The position numbers and the translations under genes were made by a program. Under the pieces are notes generated by a model. The model did not search any database and was not told the origin of the DNA. It was given only the letters and a program-made list of their open reading frames with translations. 64,000 bases of DNA from Streptomyces actinomycinicus (lineage in GTDB: Bacteria > Actinomycetota > Actinomycetes > Streptomycetales > Streptomycetaceae): NCBI RefSeq assembly GCF_016741775.1, contig NZ_JAERRK010000003.1, forward strand, positions 124,001 through 188,000, written 5' to 3'. Of this stretch, positions 16,577 to 24,785 are shown piece after piece. The stretch's first letter is position 1; every line of letters begins with the position of its first letter.

Positions 16577-18118
16577 ATGACGACGAGCGAGTCCCCGGCC
16601 CCGGACACCGACGGCCCCGTGGTGCGCACCGCTTCCGGCGCGGTGCGCGGCCTGCGCGAGCAGGGTCTGTCGGTGTTCCGGGGCATCCCCTTCGCCGGGC
16701 CCCCGGTCGGCGAGGCCCGCTTCCGGGCCCCGCGCCCGGTGCGGCCCTGGGACGGCGTCCGGGAGGCGTACGCCTTCGGGCCGCCGCCCCCGCAGGACCT
16801 CGGCGTCCAGGGCGGCACGGTCACCGGGCCCGCGGGCGACGACTGGCTGACCGTGAACGTGTGGACACCCGAGGCGGACCCGTCCGCCGGCCGTCCCGTC
16901 ATGGTGTGGATCTACGGCGGCTCCTACAAGATGGGCCACGCGGGCCAGCCCAGCTACGACGCGCAGGCCATCGCCCGGGACGGCGACGTCGTCGTGGTCA
17001 CCCTCAACTACCGGGTGGGCGTGGAGGGTTTCCTCCGTCTCGACGGTGTCCCCGCGAACCGGGGCCTGCTGGACCAGGTGGCGGCGCTGGAGTGGGTGCA
17101 GGAGAACATCGCGGCGTTCGGTGGCGACCCCGGCCGGGTGACCGTCTTCGGCGAGTCGGCCGGAGCGGGCTCGGTGGCCTCGCTGCTGGCCATGCCGAGG
17201 GCCCGCGGCCTGTTCCGGCGGGCGGTGGCCCAGAGCATGCCGGGCACCTTCTTCTCCGACGAGCTGGCGCGTGACATGGCGGCGGTGCTGGCGGCGGAGG
17301 CGGGCCGCAGACCCACCGCGGCGGACCTGGCCGCCGTCGACCCGGGACTCCTGGTGGCGGCGGGCCAGGCGGTGAGCGCCAAGATGCCCCAGTACACCGG
17401 CAGATGGGGCCAGGCGGCACCGACGGTCACCCCCTACGCCCCGGTCGTCGACGGGGACGTCCTGCCCACCACCCCCTGGCAGGCCCTCGCGGCGGGCGCG
17501 GCCCGCGAGGTGGACCTCGTGGTCGGCCACAACCGCGACGAGTTCCGGCTGTTCATGGCGATGGGCGGCATGCTCGGCAGGATCACCGACGAGCGGCTGA
17601 TGGGGACCCTGCGGCTGCTGGCCCCGGGCGGCGAGGCGGGCGAGCGGGCGTACCGCGCGGCCTTCCCGGACGCCTCCCCGTCCGACCTGTTCGAACGGGT
17701 CCAGACGGACTGGCTGTTCGCGATGCCGTCCCTGCACCTGGCGGAGGCCCAGCAGGAGGGCGGCGGCACCGCCCACGTCTACGAACTCACCTGGCCGGCG
17801 CCGGGATCCGGCGGTGTCCTGGGCGCCTGCCACGCCCTGGACGTCGCCCTGCTCTTCGGCACGTACGGCGCCGTGCTGGGCGGTCTGCTCTTCGCCGGGG
17901 CGGAGACACCGGACGGGGCTCGGGACCTGTCCGCCTTCTTCCGGCGCGCATGGACCTCGTTCGCGCACACGGGAGACCCGGGCTGGCCGGCGTACGACAC
18001 GGAAGCACGCCTGGTACAGGTCCTGGACGCGCAGCCGCGGGTCACGGCCTACCCGGAGGAGCGGAGCAGACGCCTGTGGCAGGGGCACGCGTTCCTGCCC
18101 CTGCCCCTGCTCCCCTAG
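16577..18118 (+). CDS. Type-B carboxylesterase
   Basis: A 513-residue alpha/beta-hydrolase of the carboxylesterase/para-nitrobenzyl-esterase family. It shows the N-terminal GIPFAGPPVGEARF, the oxyanion-hole MVWIYGGSYKMG, and the nucleophile elbow FGESAGAGSV (Ser about 195). There is no signal peptide, so it is cytoplasmic. GTGAGGAG lies ahead of ATG 16577. Its stop codon shares CTAG with the stop of the convergent gene. Confidence 0.92.
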   Translation: MTTSESPAPDTDGPVVRTASGAVRGLREQGLSVFRGIPFAGPPVGEARFRAPRPVRPWDGVREAYAFGPPPPQDLGVQGGTVTGPAGDDWLTVNVWTPEADPSAGRPVMVWIYGGSYKMGHAGQPSYDAQAIARDGDVVVVTLNYRVGVEGFLRLDGVPANRGLLDQVAALEWVQENIAAFGGDPGRVTVFGESAGAGSVASLLAMPRARGLFRRAVAQSMPGTFFSDELARDMAAVLAAEAGRRPTAADLAAVDPGLLVAAGQAVSAKMPQYTGRWGQAAPTVTPYAPVVDGDVLPTTPWQALAAGAAREVDLVVGHNRDEFRLFMAMGGMLGRITDERLMGTLRLLAPGGEAGERAYRAAFPDASPSDLFERVQTDWLFAMPSLHLAEAQQEGGGTAHVYELTWPAPGSGGVLGACHALDVALLFGTYGAVLGGLLFAGAETPDGARDLSAFFRRAWTSFAHTGDPGWPAYDTEARLVQVLDAQPRVTAYPEERSRRLWQGHAFLPLPLLP

Positions 18119-18684
18119 AGGTTGCCCATGGGCTCGATGTCGACGTAGACGGGGGTCCCCCACACCCGCAGCACCTCGTAGTCGGTGAACTCGTGCACGA
18201 GCCGGTACGCCATGGCGGGCCGGGAGCCGCGCCGCTGGGCGGCGAGATACGCCTCGGCCTCGTGCCGGTCCCGGCGGGGCGTCCCGCACAGCTGCCATTC
18301 GCGCCCGTTCCAGGCCTCGGGCAGCCAGCGCTGCTGCGGCTGGGGCCGGTCGGCACGGACGCCGTAGCGGGAGGGCGCCGTGGCGGGGACGGCCTCCGGC
18401 CTGCCGCCGCTCTGGTACTCCGCCCGCCGGGCCGCCCGGCGCCGGGTCTCGCACAGCAGGCACAGATCGGGGGCGCTCTCGTCCACGGGACCCTGCGGGT
18501 GCTCGGGGCACCGGGTGCTGGGCGCGGTGGAGGCGACGCTCTCGTCCAGCAGGTCCAGCGCCCTGCGCAGATCGGCCTTGATCTCGTGCAGCCGGGCGTC
18601 CGGGGTGTCGGCGGTCAGGGCCTCCCCGTGCTCACCGAGGAGCCGGAGGGCCCTGCCGAGGGCGGTGAGCTGGGCGTGGTTCAT
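18115..18684 (-). CDS. Hypothetical protein with Cys motifs
   Basis: A 189-residue soluble protein I do not recognise. The N-terminal 45 residues are helical. A central segment has four Cys (RCPEHPQGP...LCLLCETRRR) that could bind zinc, and the C-terminal 60 residues are an Arg/Tyr/Trp-rich alpha-beta region (EWQLCGTPRRDRHEAEAYLA). It is convergent with the esterase, overlapping at the stop codons. Confidence 0.75.
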   Translation of the reverse strand: MNHAQLTALGRALRLLGEHGEALTADTPDARLHEIKADLRRALDLLDESVASTAPSTRCPEHPQGPVDESAPDLCLLCETRRRAARRAEYQSGGRPEAVPATAPSRYGVRADRPQPQQRWLPEAWNGREWQLCGTPRRDRHEAEAYLAAQRRGSRPAMAYRLVHEFTDYEVLRVWGTPVYVDIEPMGNL

Positions 18685-18751
18685 GGTGTCCGACGGTAGC
18701 GCGTCCCCCGCGGGACCGCGGCGGGCGGTGACCTCTCCACCCGGGGGCGGG

Positions 18752-20173
18752 TCAGGTCGCGGGCGCCGGGGCGGGGGCGGGTCTGAAGGCCAGGTAGGTC
18801 GCCAGGAAGCCGGTCAGATAGCCGGTGAGCAGGCCGCCCGCGTAGATCGCCGCGGTCAGGGCGGGACTTCTGTTCCCGGCCAGCAGGGGGAACAGGGCCC
18901 AGCCGGACGGGCCGATGGCCGTCGCCCCCACCTTGTCGCCGAGCATCGCGAAGAACCCGACGAAGGCGCCGCCGGCCGCCCCGCCCGCGCACGCCGTCAC
19001 GAACGGGCGCCCCAGCGGCAGCGACACCCCGTAGATCAGCGGCTCGCCCACACCCAGCAGCCCGGCCGGGAGCGCCGACCTGATCGTCGTACGCAGCGAG
19101 AGGTCGTGGCGCAGCCGGACGTACACCGCGAGGGCCGCGCCCACCTGGCCGGCGCCCGCCATGGCCAGCAGCGGGAGCAGGACCGTGTAGCCCTGCTGGT
19201 CGATCAGGGTGGCGTGCAGCGGGATCAGGGCCTGGTGCAGGCCCAGCATGACCAGCGGGAGGAAGAGACCGCCGAGGACCAGGCCGGCCACGGCGCCGGT
19301 CGTCGCGAGCAGCCAGTTCGCGGCGGTGCCGATCGCCGTCGCCACCGCGCCGGCCGCGTACATCAGGCCGTACAGCGTCACCAGACCGGGGACGAGGACG
19401 GTCAGGGTCGGGGTCAGCAGCACGTCCAGCGCGCCCGGTACCCGGCCCCGGCACCACTTCTCCACCCGGGTCGCCAGGAACGCCGCCGCGAGCGCGCCCA
19501 GCACCCCGCCCTGTCCGGGCGCCAGGTGCGCCCCGAAGGCCGTCACCTTCGCCACGCCCGGGTACACGACCACCGCCGCCACCGCCCCGCCCAGCACGGG
19601 TGTGCCGCCGAACTCCTTCGCCGTGTTGTGCCCGACGAACACCGCGATCAGTGCCATGAAGGCGGAGGCGACGGCGGACAGGGCGGGGGTGAGCGCGGGC
19701 AGCCAGCCGGCGTTCACGAACAGGCCGCCCAGTCCGGCGAGGATGCCACAGCCGATGAGGGCCGGGATGAGCGGGACGAAGACGTTCGCGATGCGGCGCA
19801 GGGCGGTCTTGAAGGGGGTGCTGTTGCGGCGCCGGAGGTCCTCCTTCAAGCGGGCGCCCCGGGAGGCGGCTTGCTCGCCCGCCTGCCGCGCGACCGCCGC
19901 GCCCCGGGAGGCGCCTTGCTCGCCGACCTGTTGTGCGACCGCCGCCGTGACCGCCTCCACCACCCCCGGCCCGAGCACGATCTGCCGGCTGTCCCCGTCG
20001 GCCACCACGCCCAGCACTCCGGGCAGGGCCCGCAGGGCCTCCTCGTCCACGGCCGCCGGGTCGGCGAGGGTCAGCCGCAGACGGGTCATGCAGTGGGTCA
20101 CGGAGGTGACGTTGGCCGGGCCGCCGACCCGGGTGAGGACGGCGGTGGCGGTGGAGGCGGGGTCGTTGCGCAC
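18752..20173 (-). CDS. PTS EIIBC component, probable MurNAc transporter
   Basis: Phosphotransferase-system permease of the glucose/sucrose-type family with an N-terminal EIIB domain and a membrane EIIC domain. The EIIB phosphorylation Cys is in VTHCMTRLRLTL (about residue 25). EIIC has several hydrophobic spans, FVGHNTAKEFGGTPVLGG, and the substrate-loop motif GVGEPLIYGVSLPLGRPF. About 473 aa, with no EIIA domain, so it must borrow a separate EIIA (Crr-type). A GTG at 20173 lies 16 nt after the murQ stop; a GTG at 20218 would overlap murQ. Position after murR-murQ makes MurNAc uptake as MurNAc-6-P the best guess. Confidence 0.87.
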   Translation of the reverse strand: MRNDPASTATAVLTRVGGPANVTSVTHCMTRLRLTLADPAAVDEEALRALPGVLGVVADGDSRQIVLGPGVVEAVTAAVAQQVGEQGASRGAAVARQAGEQAASRGARLKEDLRRRNSTPFKTALRRIANVFVPLIPALIGCGILAGLGGLFVNAGWLPALTPALSAVASAFMALIAVFVGHNTAKEFGGTPVLGGAVAAVVVYPGVAKVTAFGAHLAPGQGGVLGALAAAFLATRVEKWCRGRVPGALDVLLTPTLTVLVPGLVTLYGLMYAAGAVATAIGTAANWLLATTGAVAGLVLGGLFLPLVMLGLHQALIPLHATLIDQQGYTVLLPLLAMAGAGQVGAALAVYVRLRHDLSLRTTIRSALPAGLLGVGEPLIYGVSLPLGRPFVTACAGGAAGGAFVGFFAMLGDKVGATAIGPSGWALFPLLAGNRSPALTAAIYAGGLLTGYLTGFLATYLAFRPAPAPAPAT

Positions 20174-20189
20174 GCCCCGAGCGTGCGGG

Positions 20190-21113
20190 TCAGCGGGGTG
20201 CGTGCGCCAGCGCGGCACGCAGATGACCGCCGGACTCCTCCAGAAGGCGGGCGGCCGTCGGGCCGTCGACCCCGGCGAGCAGGGCCAGGATGGCGTGCTT
20301 CACCTCGCCGCCCGTCTCCGTGAGGGCCTTCTCGATCTCGGTGTCGTCCGCTCCCGTGGCCAGGGACACGATCCGGTGCGAGCGCGCCCGGAGTTTGGCG
20401 TTGGAGGCCCGCACGTCGACCATCAGGTTCCCGTAGGTCTTGCCGAGCCGGATCATCGTGATGGTCGACAGCATGTTCAGCACCAGCTTCTGGGCCGTGC
20501 CGGCCTTCAGGCGCGTGGAGCCGGTGATCAGTTCGGGGCCGACGACGACCTCGATGGCGTGCTCGGCGGCGGCCCCGAGCGCGCTGTGCTCGTTGCAGGC
20601 CAGGCCGACGGTGAGGGCGCCGAGGGCGCGGGCGTGCGCGACGGCGCCGACCGCGTAGGGCGTGCGGCCGGAGGCGGAGACGCCGACCACGGTGTCCTCG
20701 GGGGTGAGCTTCAGGGCGTCGAGGTCTTCGCGGGCCAGTTCCCCGGAGTCCTCGGCGCCCTCGACGGAGGTCACCATGGCCTCGGGCCCGCCCGCGATGA
20801 GGCCGACGACCTGGGCGGGATCGGTGTTGAAGGTGGGCGGGCACTCGGAGGCGTCGAGCACGCCCAGCCGTCCGGCGGTCCCGGCACCGGCGTAGACGAG
20901 CCGGCCGCCGCGGGCCATGCGTTCGGCCACGGCGTCGATGGCGGCGGCGATCCGCGGCAACTGGGCGGCGACGGCCGCGGGTACGCCCGTGTCCTCGCCG
21001 TTCATCAGCCGGGCGATGTCGAGGGTGGGCAACTGGTCGATGTCGGACAGCTCGGGCCGGAAGGCCTCGGTGGTCAGCGAGGCCAGCTCGGTACGCAAAT
21101 CCTGGGAGGTCAT
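20190..21113 (-). CDS. murQ: N-acetylmuramic acid-6-phosphate etherase
   Basis: Cleaves the lactyl ether of MurNAc-6-phosphate to give GlcNAc-6-phosphate and D-lactate in cell-wall recycling. It is a SIS-domain protein, 307 aa, with AGAGTAGRLGVLDASECPPT, VVGVSASGRTPYAVGA and the acidic EGAEDSGELA. ATG 21113 is the start. It lies between murR and the EIIBC gene on the same strand. Its product enters the GlcNAc pathway served by nagA/nagK near the left edge of the window. Confidence 0.97.
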   Translation of the reverse strand: MTSQDLRTELASLTTEAFRPELSDIDQLPTLDIARLMNGEDTGVPAAVAAQLPRIAAAIDAVAERMARGGRLVYAGAGTAGRLGVLDASECPPTFNTDPAQVVGLIAGGPEAMVTSVEGAEDSGELAREDLDALKLTPEDTVVGVSASGRTPYAVGAVAHARALGALTVGLACNEHSALGAAAEHAIEVVVGPELITGSTRLKAGTAQKLVLNMLSTITMIRLGKTYGNLMVDVRASNAKLRARSHRIVSLATGADDTEIEKALTETGGEVKHAILALLAGVDGPTAARLLEESGGHLRAALAHAPR

Positions 21114-21247
21114 GGGGGGTGGCTCTCTCCGGTGCGGGTCTGGGCAGTTCCCTGGGGGCGCGGGCCTGTGCGTGCCGTGCGGCTCGGCCGCGGGGCGCGA
21201 TCAGCCGCGTCCGGCCCGCGGATGCCCGCTGCGTCCAGTCCTACGGT

Positions 21248-22153
21248 CTAACGCGTGGTGCTGCGGTGCCGGTGCGCCAGCGCCTCGTACGACGCGGCCA
21301 GCGCCGGAGCCGCGGTCTCGTACGTCCGCTGCGCGACTCCCACGAACAGGCAGTCCACGACCAGCAGCTGACTCGTCCGGGAGGACATCGCGGCCGGCCG
21401 CAGTTCCGTCTCCCGCGAGGTCGAGGTGGTGAGTACGTGGTCGGCGTACTGGGTGACCGGCGAGTCGGGCCGGCCGGTGATGGCGACGGTGGTCGCCCCG
21501 TGCTCGAAGGCGACCCGGAGCGGCTCGATGACGTCCCCCGTGGACCCGGAGTGCGTGATCGCGATCGCCACGTCACCCGAACGGAGCTGGACCGCGTTGG
21601 TCACCGCGAGGTGCGGATCGCTGTGCGCGTGTGCTATGAGCCCTATCCGCAGCAGCTTCTGGGTCAGGTCCTGGGCGACGAGGCCGGACGCTCCTATGCC
21701 GTACACGTCGGTGCGGCGGGCACCGACGAGCGCGGTGACCGCCGCGCCCAGCTGCGCGGTGTCGAGCCCGGCGGCGGTGTCGGCGAGGGTCTGCTGCTCC
21801 TCGTAGGCCAGCTTGGCGACGACGTCGGCGATGGGGTCGTCCACGGCGATGTCGGTGGTGATCGCGGGGGCGCGGCCGGACTGCTGCTGGGCGGCGAGGC
21901 CGGCGAGCGCGAGGCGCAGGTCCCGGTAGCCCGGGTAGCCCAGCAGCCGGGCGGTGCGGACGACCGTGGCCTCGCTGGTGCCGGTGAGTTCGGCGAGTCC
22001 GGTGACCGTGAGGGCGGCGCAGCCGGCGGGGTCACCCGCCACGGCCTCGGCGACGCGCTGCATGGACCGGGTCATGGAAGGGGCGAGCGTGCGCACCTTC
22101 GCGGCGAGGGAGCCACCGGGACTGCCGAAAATTTCCTTCACGTCCTGGGTCAC
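21248..22153 (-). CDS. murR: MurR/RpiR-family transcriptional regulator
   Basis: About 301 residues: an N-terminal RpiR helix-turn-helix (LAELTGTSEATVVRTARLLG) and a C-terminal SIS sugar-phosphate-binding domain (DVYGIGASGLVAQDL, AITHSGSTGDV). It probably represses the murR-murQ-EIIBC operon until MurNAc-6-P binds. Start candidates are GTG 22153 and GTG 22141; the latter is better spaced from AGGTGA. The murQ start lies 134 nt downstream, so the genes form one unit. A longer frame from 22201 runs into the divergent gene and is unlikely. Confidence 0.88.
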   Translation of the reverse strand: MTQDVKEIFGSPGGSLAAKVRTLAPSMTRSMQRVAEAVAGDPAGCAALTVTGLAELTGTSEATVVRTARLLGYPGYRDLRLALAGLAAQQQSGRAPAITTDIAVDDPIADVVAKLAYEEQQTLADTAAGLDTAQLGAAVTALVGARRTDVYGIGASGLVAQDLTQKLLRIGLIAHAHSDPHLAVTNAVQLRSGDVAIAITHSGSTGDVIEPLRVAFEHGATTVAITGRPDSPVTQYADHVLTTSTSRETELRPAAMSSRTSQLLVVDCLFVGVAQRTYETAAPALAASYEALAHRHRSTTR

Positions 22154-22172
22154 CTTTGAAAGATATTTTCGG
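22127..22172. promoter_or_regulatory. Candidate MurR/RpiR operators (GAAA..TTTC)
   Basis: Two A/T-rich GAAA-TTTC motifs stand out in very GC-rich DNA at the murR start: CGAAAATTTCC (22126-22136) and TGAAAGATATTTTCGG (22157-22172), an imperfect palindrome. Their spacing of about 31 nt and position over the regulator start fit autoregulation, possibly also of the divergent gene at 22210. Confidence 0.5.
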
Positions 22173-22209
22173 TTCGGTGTTGCGGTCAAGAGTGCGCACA
22201 ATGGGGGAC

Positions 22210-22593
22210 ATGGACCCCATCAGCCCCCTGGAGCAGGCGTTGCACGCGGCCCGCGCCCTGGTGCTCGCGGATCTGGTCGCGGGCCAGGTCGCCGAGGCGG
22301 ACGTGGTGTCGCTGGTGGAGGAGTCCGTCGCGCAGCGGCGCTGGTGGGTCGAGCAGTGGCCGGACGGCGCCGCCTTCGTCGCCGGGCTGGTCGCACAGGA
22401 CGTGCAGGACGCGCTGCTGGAGCGGTACGGCCGCTGGCCGTTGTGCCCCGTGTGCGGCTCGGGCGACCCGCACGCACTGGACGTGGAGCCGGAACTGGGC
22501 CCCGACCCGCACTGGGTGTGCCACAAGGCGGGCGTGAAGGTCGCGTCGGTGGGTTCCCTGGGCTCGGCCGCCGGCGGGACCTCGTCCTCGTGA
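22210..22593 (+). CDS. Hypothetical protein with possible zinc site
   Basis: A 127-residue acidic protein, helical in its first 80 residues (QALHAARALVLADLVAG, RRWWVEQWPDG). It has a C-terminal segment LCPVCGSGDPH...HWVCHKAG that could bind a metal through three Cys and a His. ATG 22210 (or 22201) follows a GGGGG stretch. It is divergent from murR and 7 nt from the next gene, so they are likely an operon. I do not recognise the family. Confidence 0.75.
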   Translation: MDPISPLEQALHAARALVLADLVAGQVAEADVVSLVEESVAQRRWWVEQWPDGAAFVAGLVAQDVQDALLERYGRWPLCPVCGSGDPHALDVEPELGPDPHWVCHKAGVKVASVGSLGSAAGGTSSS

Positions 22594-22600
22594 GGCCCCG

Positions 22601-22876
22601 GTGACCGTCTACATCGACCCGCCGACCTGGCCCGGCCACGGGCGCATGTGGTCGCATCTGGTGAGCGACGCCTCGTACGAGGAGCTGCACCGGTTCGCCG
22701 AGAAGCTCGGCGTGCCCCGGCGGGCCTTCGAGCGCGACCACTACGACCTCCCCTCGCACCGCTACGGCGACGCGGTGGCCGCCGGAGCCGTGGAGATCAG
22801 CAGCCGTGAGGTGGTCCGCCTGCTGCGCGGCGCCGGGCTGCGCCGCCCCAAGGGGCGTCAGACACGGCGGACGTAG
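22601..22876 (+). CDS. DUF4031 protein
   Basis: A 91-residue DUF4031 protein starting at GTG 22601 (VTVYIDPPTWPGHGRMWSHL). It has the conserved EELHRFAEKLGVPRRAFERD and DHYDLPSHRY core. DUF4031 proteins are small, possibly enzymatic and mostly unstudied. It overlaps the convergent MDMPI-GNAT gene by 19 nt. Confidence 0.85.
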   Translation: MTVYIDPPTWPGHGRMWSHLVSDASYEELHRFAEKLGVPRRAFERDHYDLPSHRYGDAVAAGAVEISSREVVRLLRGAGLRRPKGRQTRRT

Positions 22877-23958
22877 AGCCGGAAGCCGCCCTCCATGTCG
22901 TACTCCTCGCGGGCGGTCCGCTCCTCGTCCACGGTCGCCCGGACGAACCCGGCCCGGGCCGCCACGCGCTGCGAGGGCAGATTGCCGGCCTCGATCGTCG
23001 CGATGACCGTGTCGACGTCGTCCCGGGCCAGCGCCCACTCGGTCAGGGTGCGCACCGCGTCGGTCGCGCAGCCGCTGCCGCGGGCGTCCTCCAGCAGGTC
23101 GTAGCCGATCTCGACCCGGCCCTCCTCGTCCGGGGCGCCGTGGAAGCAGATGCCGCCGACGGCACGGCCGTCCTCGGGCCGGACGAGCGCGAAGACCCCG
23201 AACTCCGGCCGGTGGACGCCCGCTTCGTACGCCTTCATCAGGGACGCGCAGGCCTGCCGGGTGCCCTCGTGCGGGCCGCCCTCGAGCCAGTCGAGGCCGC
23301 CCGTGCCGCCCAGGCGCAGGTCGTCGGCGACGGCCGGGCGGATGCCGGTCAGGGTGACGCGCCCGGCGGGGATGACGAGGTTGTTGTACCAGGTCCACTC
23401 GGTGACCGGGGCGCGGCCGGGCAGTTCGCCGCGGCCGGTCGCCCACAGCAGGGTCGGCCACGGTTCGGGGCCGGGCTGGACGTGCGGGAAGAGCCAGGGG
23501 AGTGCGGCGGCGGCGAGTTCCGGGTCGGGTTCGTGCGGGACGCCGAGCCCGCGGGCGATGTCGTGGGTGTGCAGGAGCGCCTCGGTGACGCCCATCGCGG
23601 CGAAGCCCTCGCGGTCGGCGCTGCCGAAGGGGAGGGGGTGGAAGCCGCGGGCGCCGGGCGGCGCCGTGCGCACGGCCGCGGCCAGCAGGGCGCCGGCCGC
23701 CTCGATCACCGACAGCAGGCCGGCGTCGTCGGTGTCCTCGGGCAGTTCGAAACGCAGCGGGAGGCGCTCCTGGGCGCGGCCGGCGAGGCGGATCGCGTAC
23801 GTGGCCAGGGCCTGGGCGATGTGGAAGGCCGTGGCGCGGCAGCTCCACTCCAGGCCGCCCGCGTTCACCGTGTCCCAGTCCCGGCCCAGTGCCGTGCGCA
23901 GGGTCGCCGTGCAGTCCGCGACGGCCGCCTCCACCCGGTCCCCGTTCATCGTCCGCAT
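22858..23958 (-). CDS. Fusion: MDMPI-like (DinB) domain plus GNAT acetyltransferase
   Basis: A 366-residue two-domain protein. Residues 1 to about 205 resemble the mycothiol-dependent maleylpyruvate isomerase/DinB fold, with SCRATAFHIAQALATYAIRL and ALLHTHDIARGLG. Residues about 215-366 are a GNAT domain (GICFHGAPDEEGRVEIGYDL, AVRTLTEWALA, NLPSQRVAARAGFVRATVDE). ATG 23958 is the start. The combination suggests modification of a thiol or small amine, but the substrate is unknown. It is upstream-adjacent to an HD-domain gene on the same strand. Confidence 0.82.
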   Translation of the reverse strand: MRTMNGDRVEAAVADCTATLRTALGRDWDTVNAGGLEWSCRATAFHIAQALATYAIRLAGRAQERLPLRFELPEDTDDAGLLSVIEAAGALLAAAVRTAPPGARGFHPLPFGSADREGFAAMGVTEALLHTHDIARGLGVPHEPDPELAAAALPWLFPHVQPGPEPWPTLLWATGRGELPGRAPVTEWTWYNNLVIPAGRVTLTGIRPAVADDLRLGGTGGLDWLEGGPHEGTRQACASLMKAYEAGVHRPEFGVFALVRPEDGRAVGGICFHGAPDEEGRVEIGYDLLEDARGSGCATDAVRTLTEWALARDDVDTVIATIEAGNLPSQRVAARAGFVRATVDEERTAREEYDMEGGFRLYVRRV

Positions 23959-23985
23959 GTGCGCACAGTACGGGCGCCGCCGGTC

Positions 23986-24630
23986 TCAGGTCGACAGCAT
24001 TTCCAGCTCGGCCGTGAGGTTGTACCGGGCGGTGGCCTCCCAGTGCTCCTGCCCCCAGGGGGTGCGGAACAGCCTTGGCAAGCCAAGGAGTTGGCGCAGG
24101 ATCGCCGAACGTCCCTGGCGGAAGGCCTCGTTGGGGACGAAGTGGTACTCCTCGCGGACCTCGGCGGTGTAGGCGGCGTACGCCGACGGGGGCGCGGCCA
24201 GGACGGCGAGGTCGGCGTCGCACAGCACCCGGCCGTTGCGGTCGTCGTCGGCCGGGTCGTGGGTCACGGTGAGCCGGACCAGCCGGGCCACCTCGGCCGT
24301 CCCGGCCCCGGACACGCCGGCCTCCGGCAGGGCGCGCTCGGCCAGCCGCGCGGACCGCTCCTCGTTCTCGGACCGGTCGGGCAGGTAGACGGCGTCGTGG
24401 AACCAGGCGGCCAGGCGGACCAGGTCCGGGTCGGCGGCGTACTCCGCCAGGACGTCGATGTGATCGAGCACGGCGGTGAGGTGGGCCACCGTGTGGTAGC
24501 GGCGCTGTGGCTCCTGCCAGCGGGCGAGCAGGTTGTCGGCGAACGGCGCGGGGTCGGGGCCGGCGCCGGGGGCGCGGACCGCGTCCAGGGCGCGGGCGAA
24601 GCGGAGGCGCAGGGCGTCGAGGTCGGCCAT
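23986..24630 (-). CDS. HD-domain family protein (predicted metal-dependent phosphohydrolase)
   Basis: A 214-residue protein with HD-superfamily residues: RRYHTVAHLTAVLDH (His), LAAWFHDAVYLPD (HD pair) and LCDADLAVLA (Asp). It belongs to a conserved bacterial group of unknown substrate. The start is ATG 24630 (GGAAG about 10 nt upstream) or ATG 24639. It is divergent from cutC across 155 nt carrying a dre-like site. Confidence 0.8.
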   Translation of the reverse strand: MADLDALRLRFARALDAVRAPGAGPDPAPFADNLLARWQEPQRRYHTVAHLTAVLDHIDVLAEYAADPDLVRLAAWFHDAVYLPDRSENEERSARLAERALPEAGVSGAGTAEVARLVRLTVTHDPADDDRNGRVLCDADLAVLAAPPSAYAAYTAEVREEYHFVPNEAFRQGRSAILRQLLGLPRLFRTPWGQEHWEATARYNLTAELEMLST

Positions 24631-24747
24631 GGTCGCCATTCTTCCGTGCCGGCCGCGCTCCGGCGCCCCTGGCGGGGGTGCGCCAGGGGATCGGGGCGTC
24701 GTGACGGCCGGTGGCGCCATGGCGCTCCGGGACCGGCGTACTCTTGA

Positions 24748-24763
24748 ATTGGACTAGACCTGT
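24748..24763 (+). promoter_or_regulatory. dre-like (DasR) site upstream of cutC
   Basis: ATTGGACTAGACCTGT matches 12 of 16 positions of the DasR consensus, keeping TGG.CTAGACC intact. It also resembles the TGGTCYAGACCT repeats of Streptomyces chitinase promoters. It lies 23 nt before the cutC ATG and about 118 nt from the divergent HD-domain gene, positioned to act as an operator for cutC. Confidence 0.65.
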
Positions 24764-24785
24764 AGTCGCCGAAGAATGGGGTGCC

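Noticed and set aside
15335..18511. A 1058-aa open frame on the minus strand
   Set aside because: It is antisense to the OYE and esterase genes, both of which show intact catalytic motifs; the long frame comes from the high GC.
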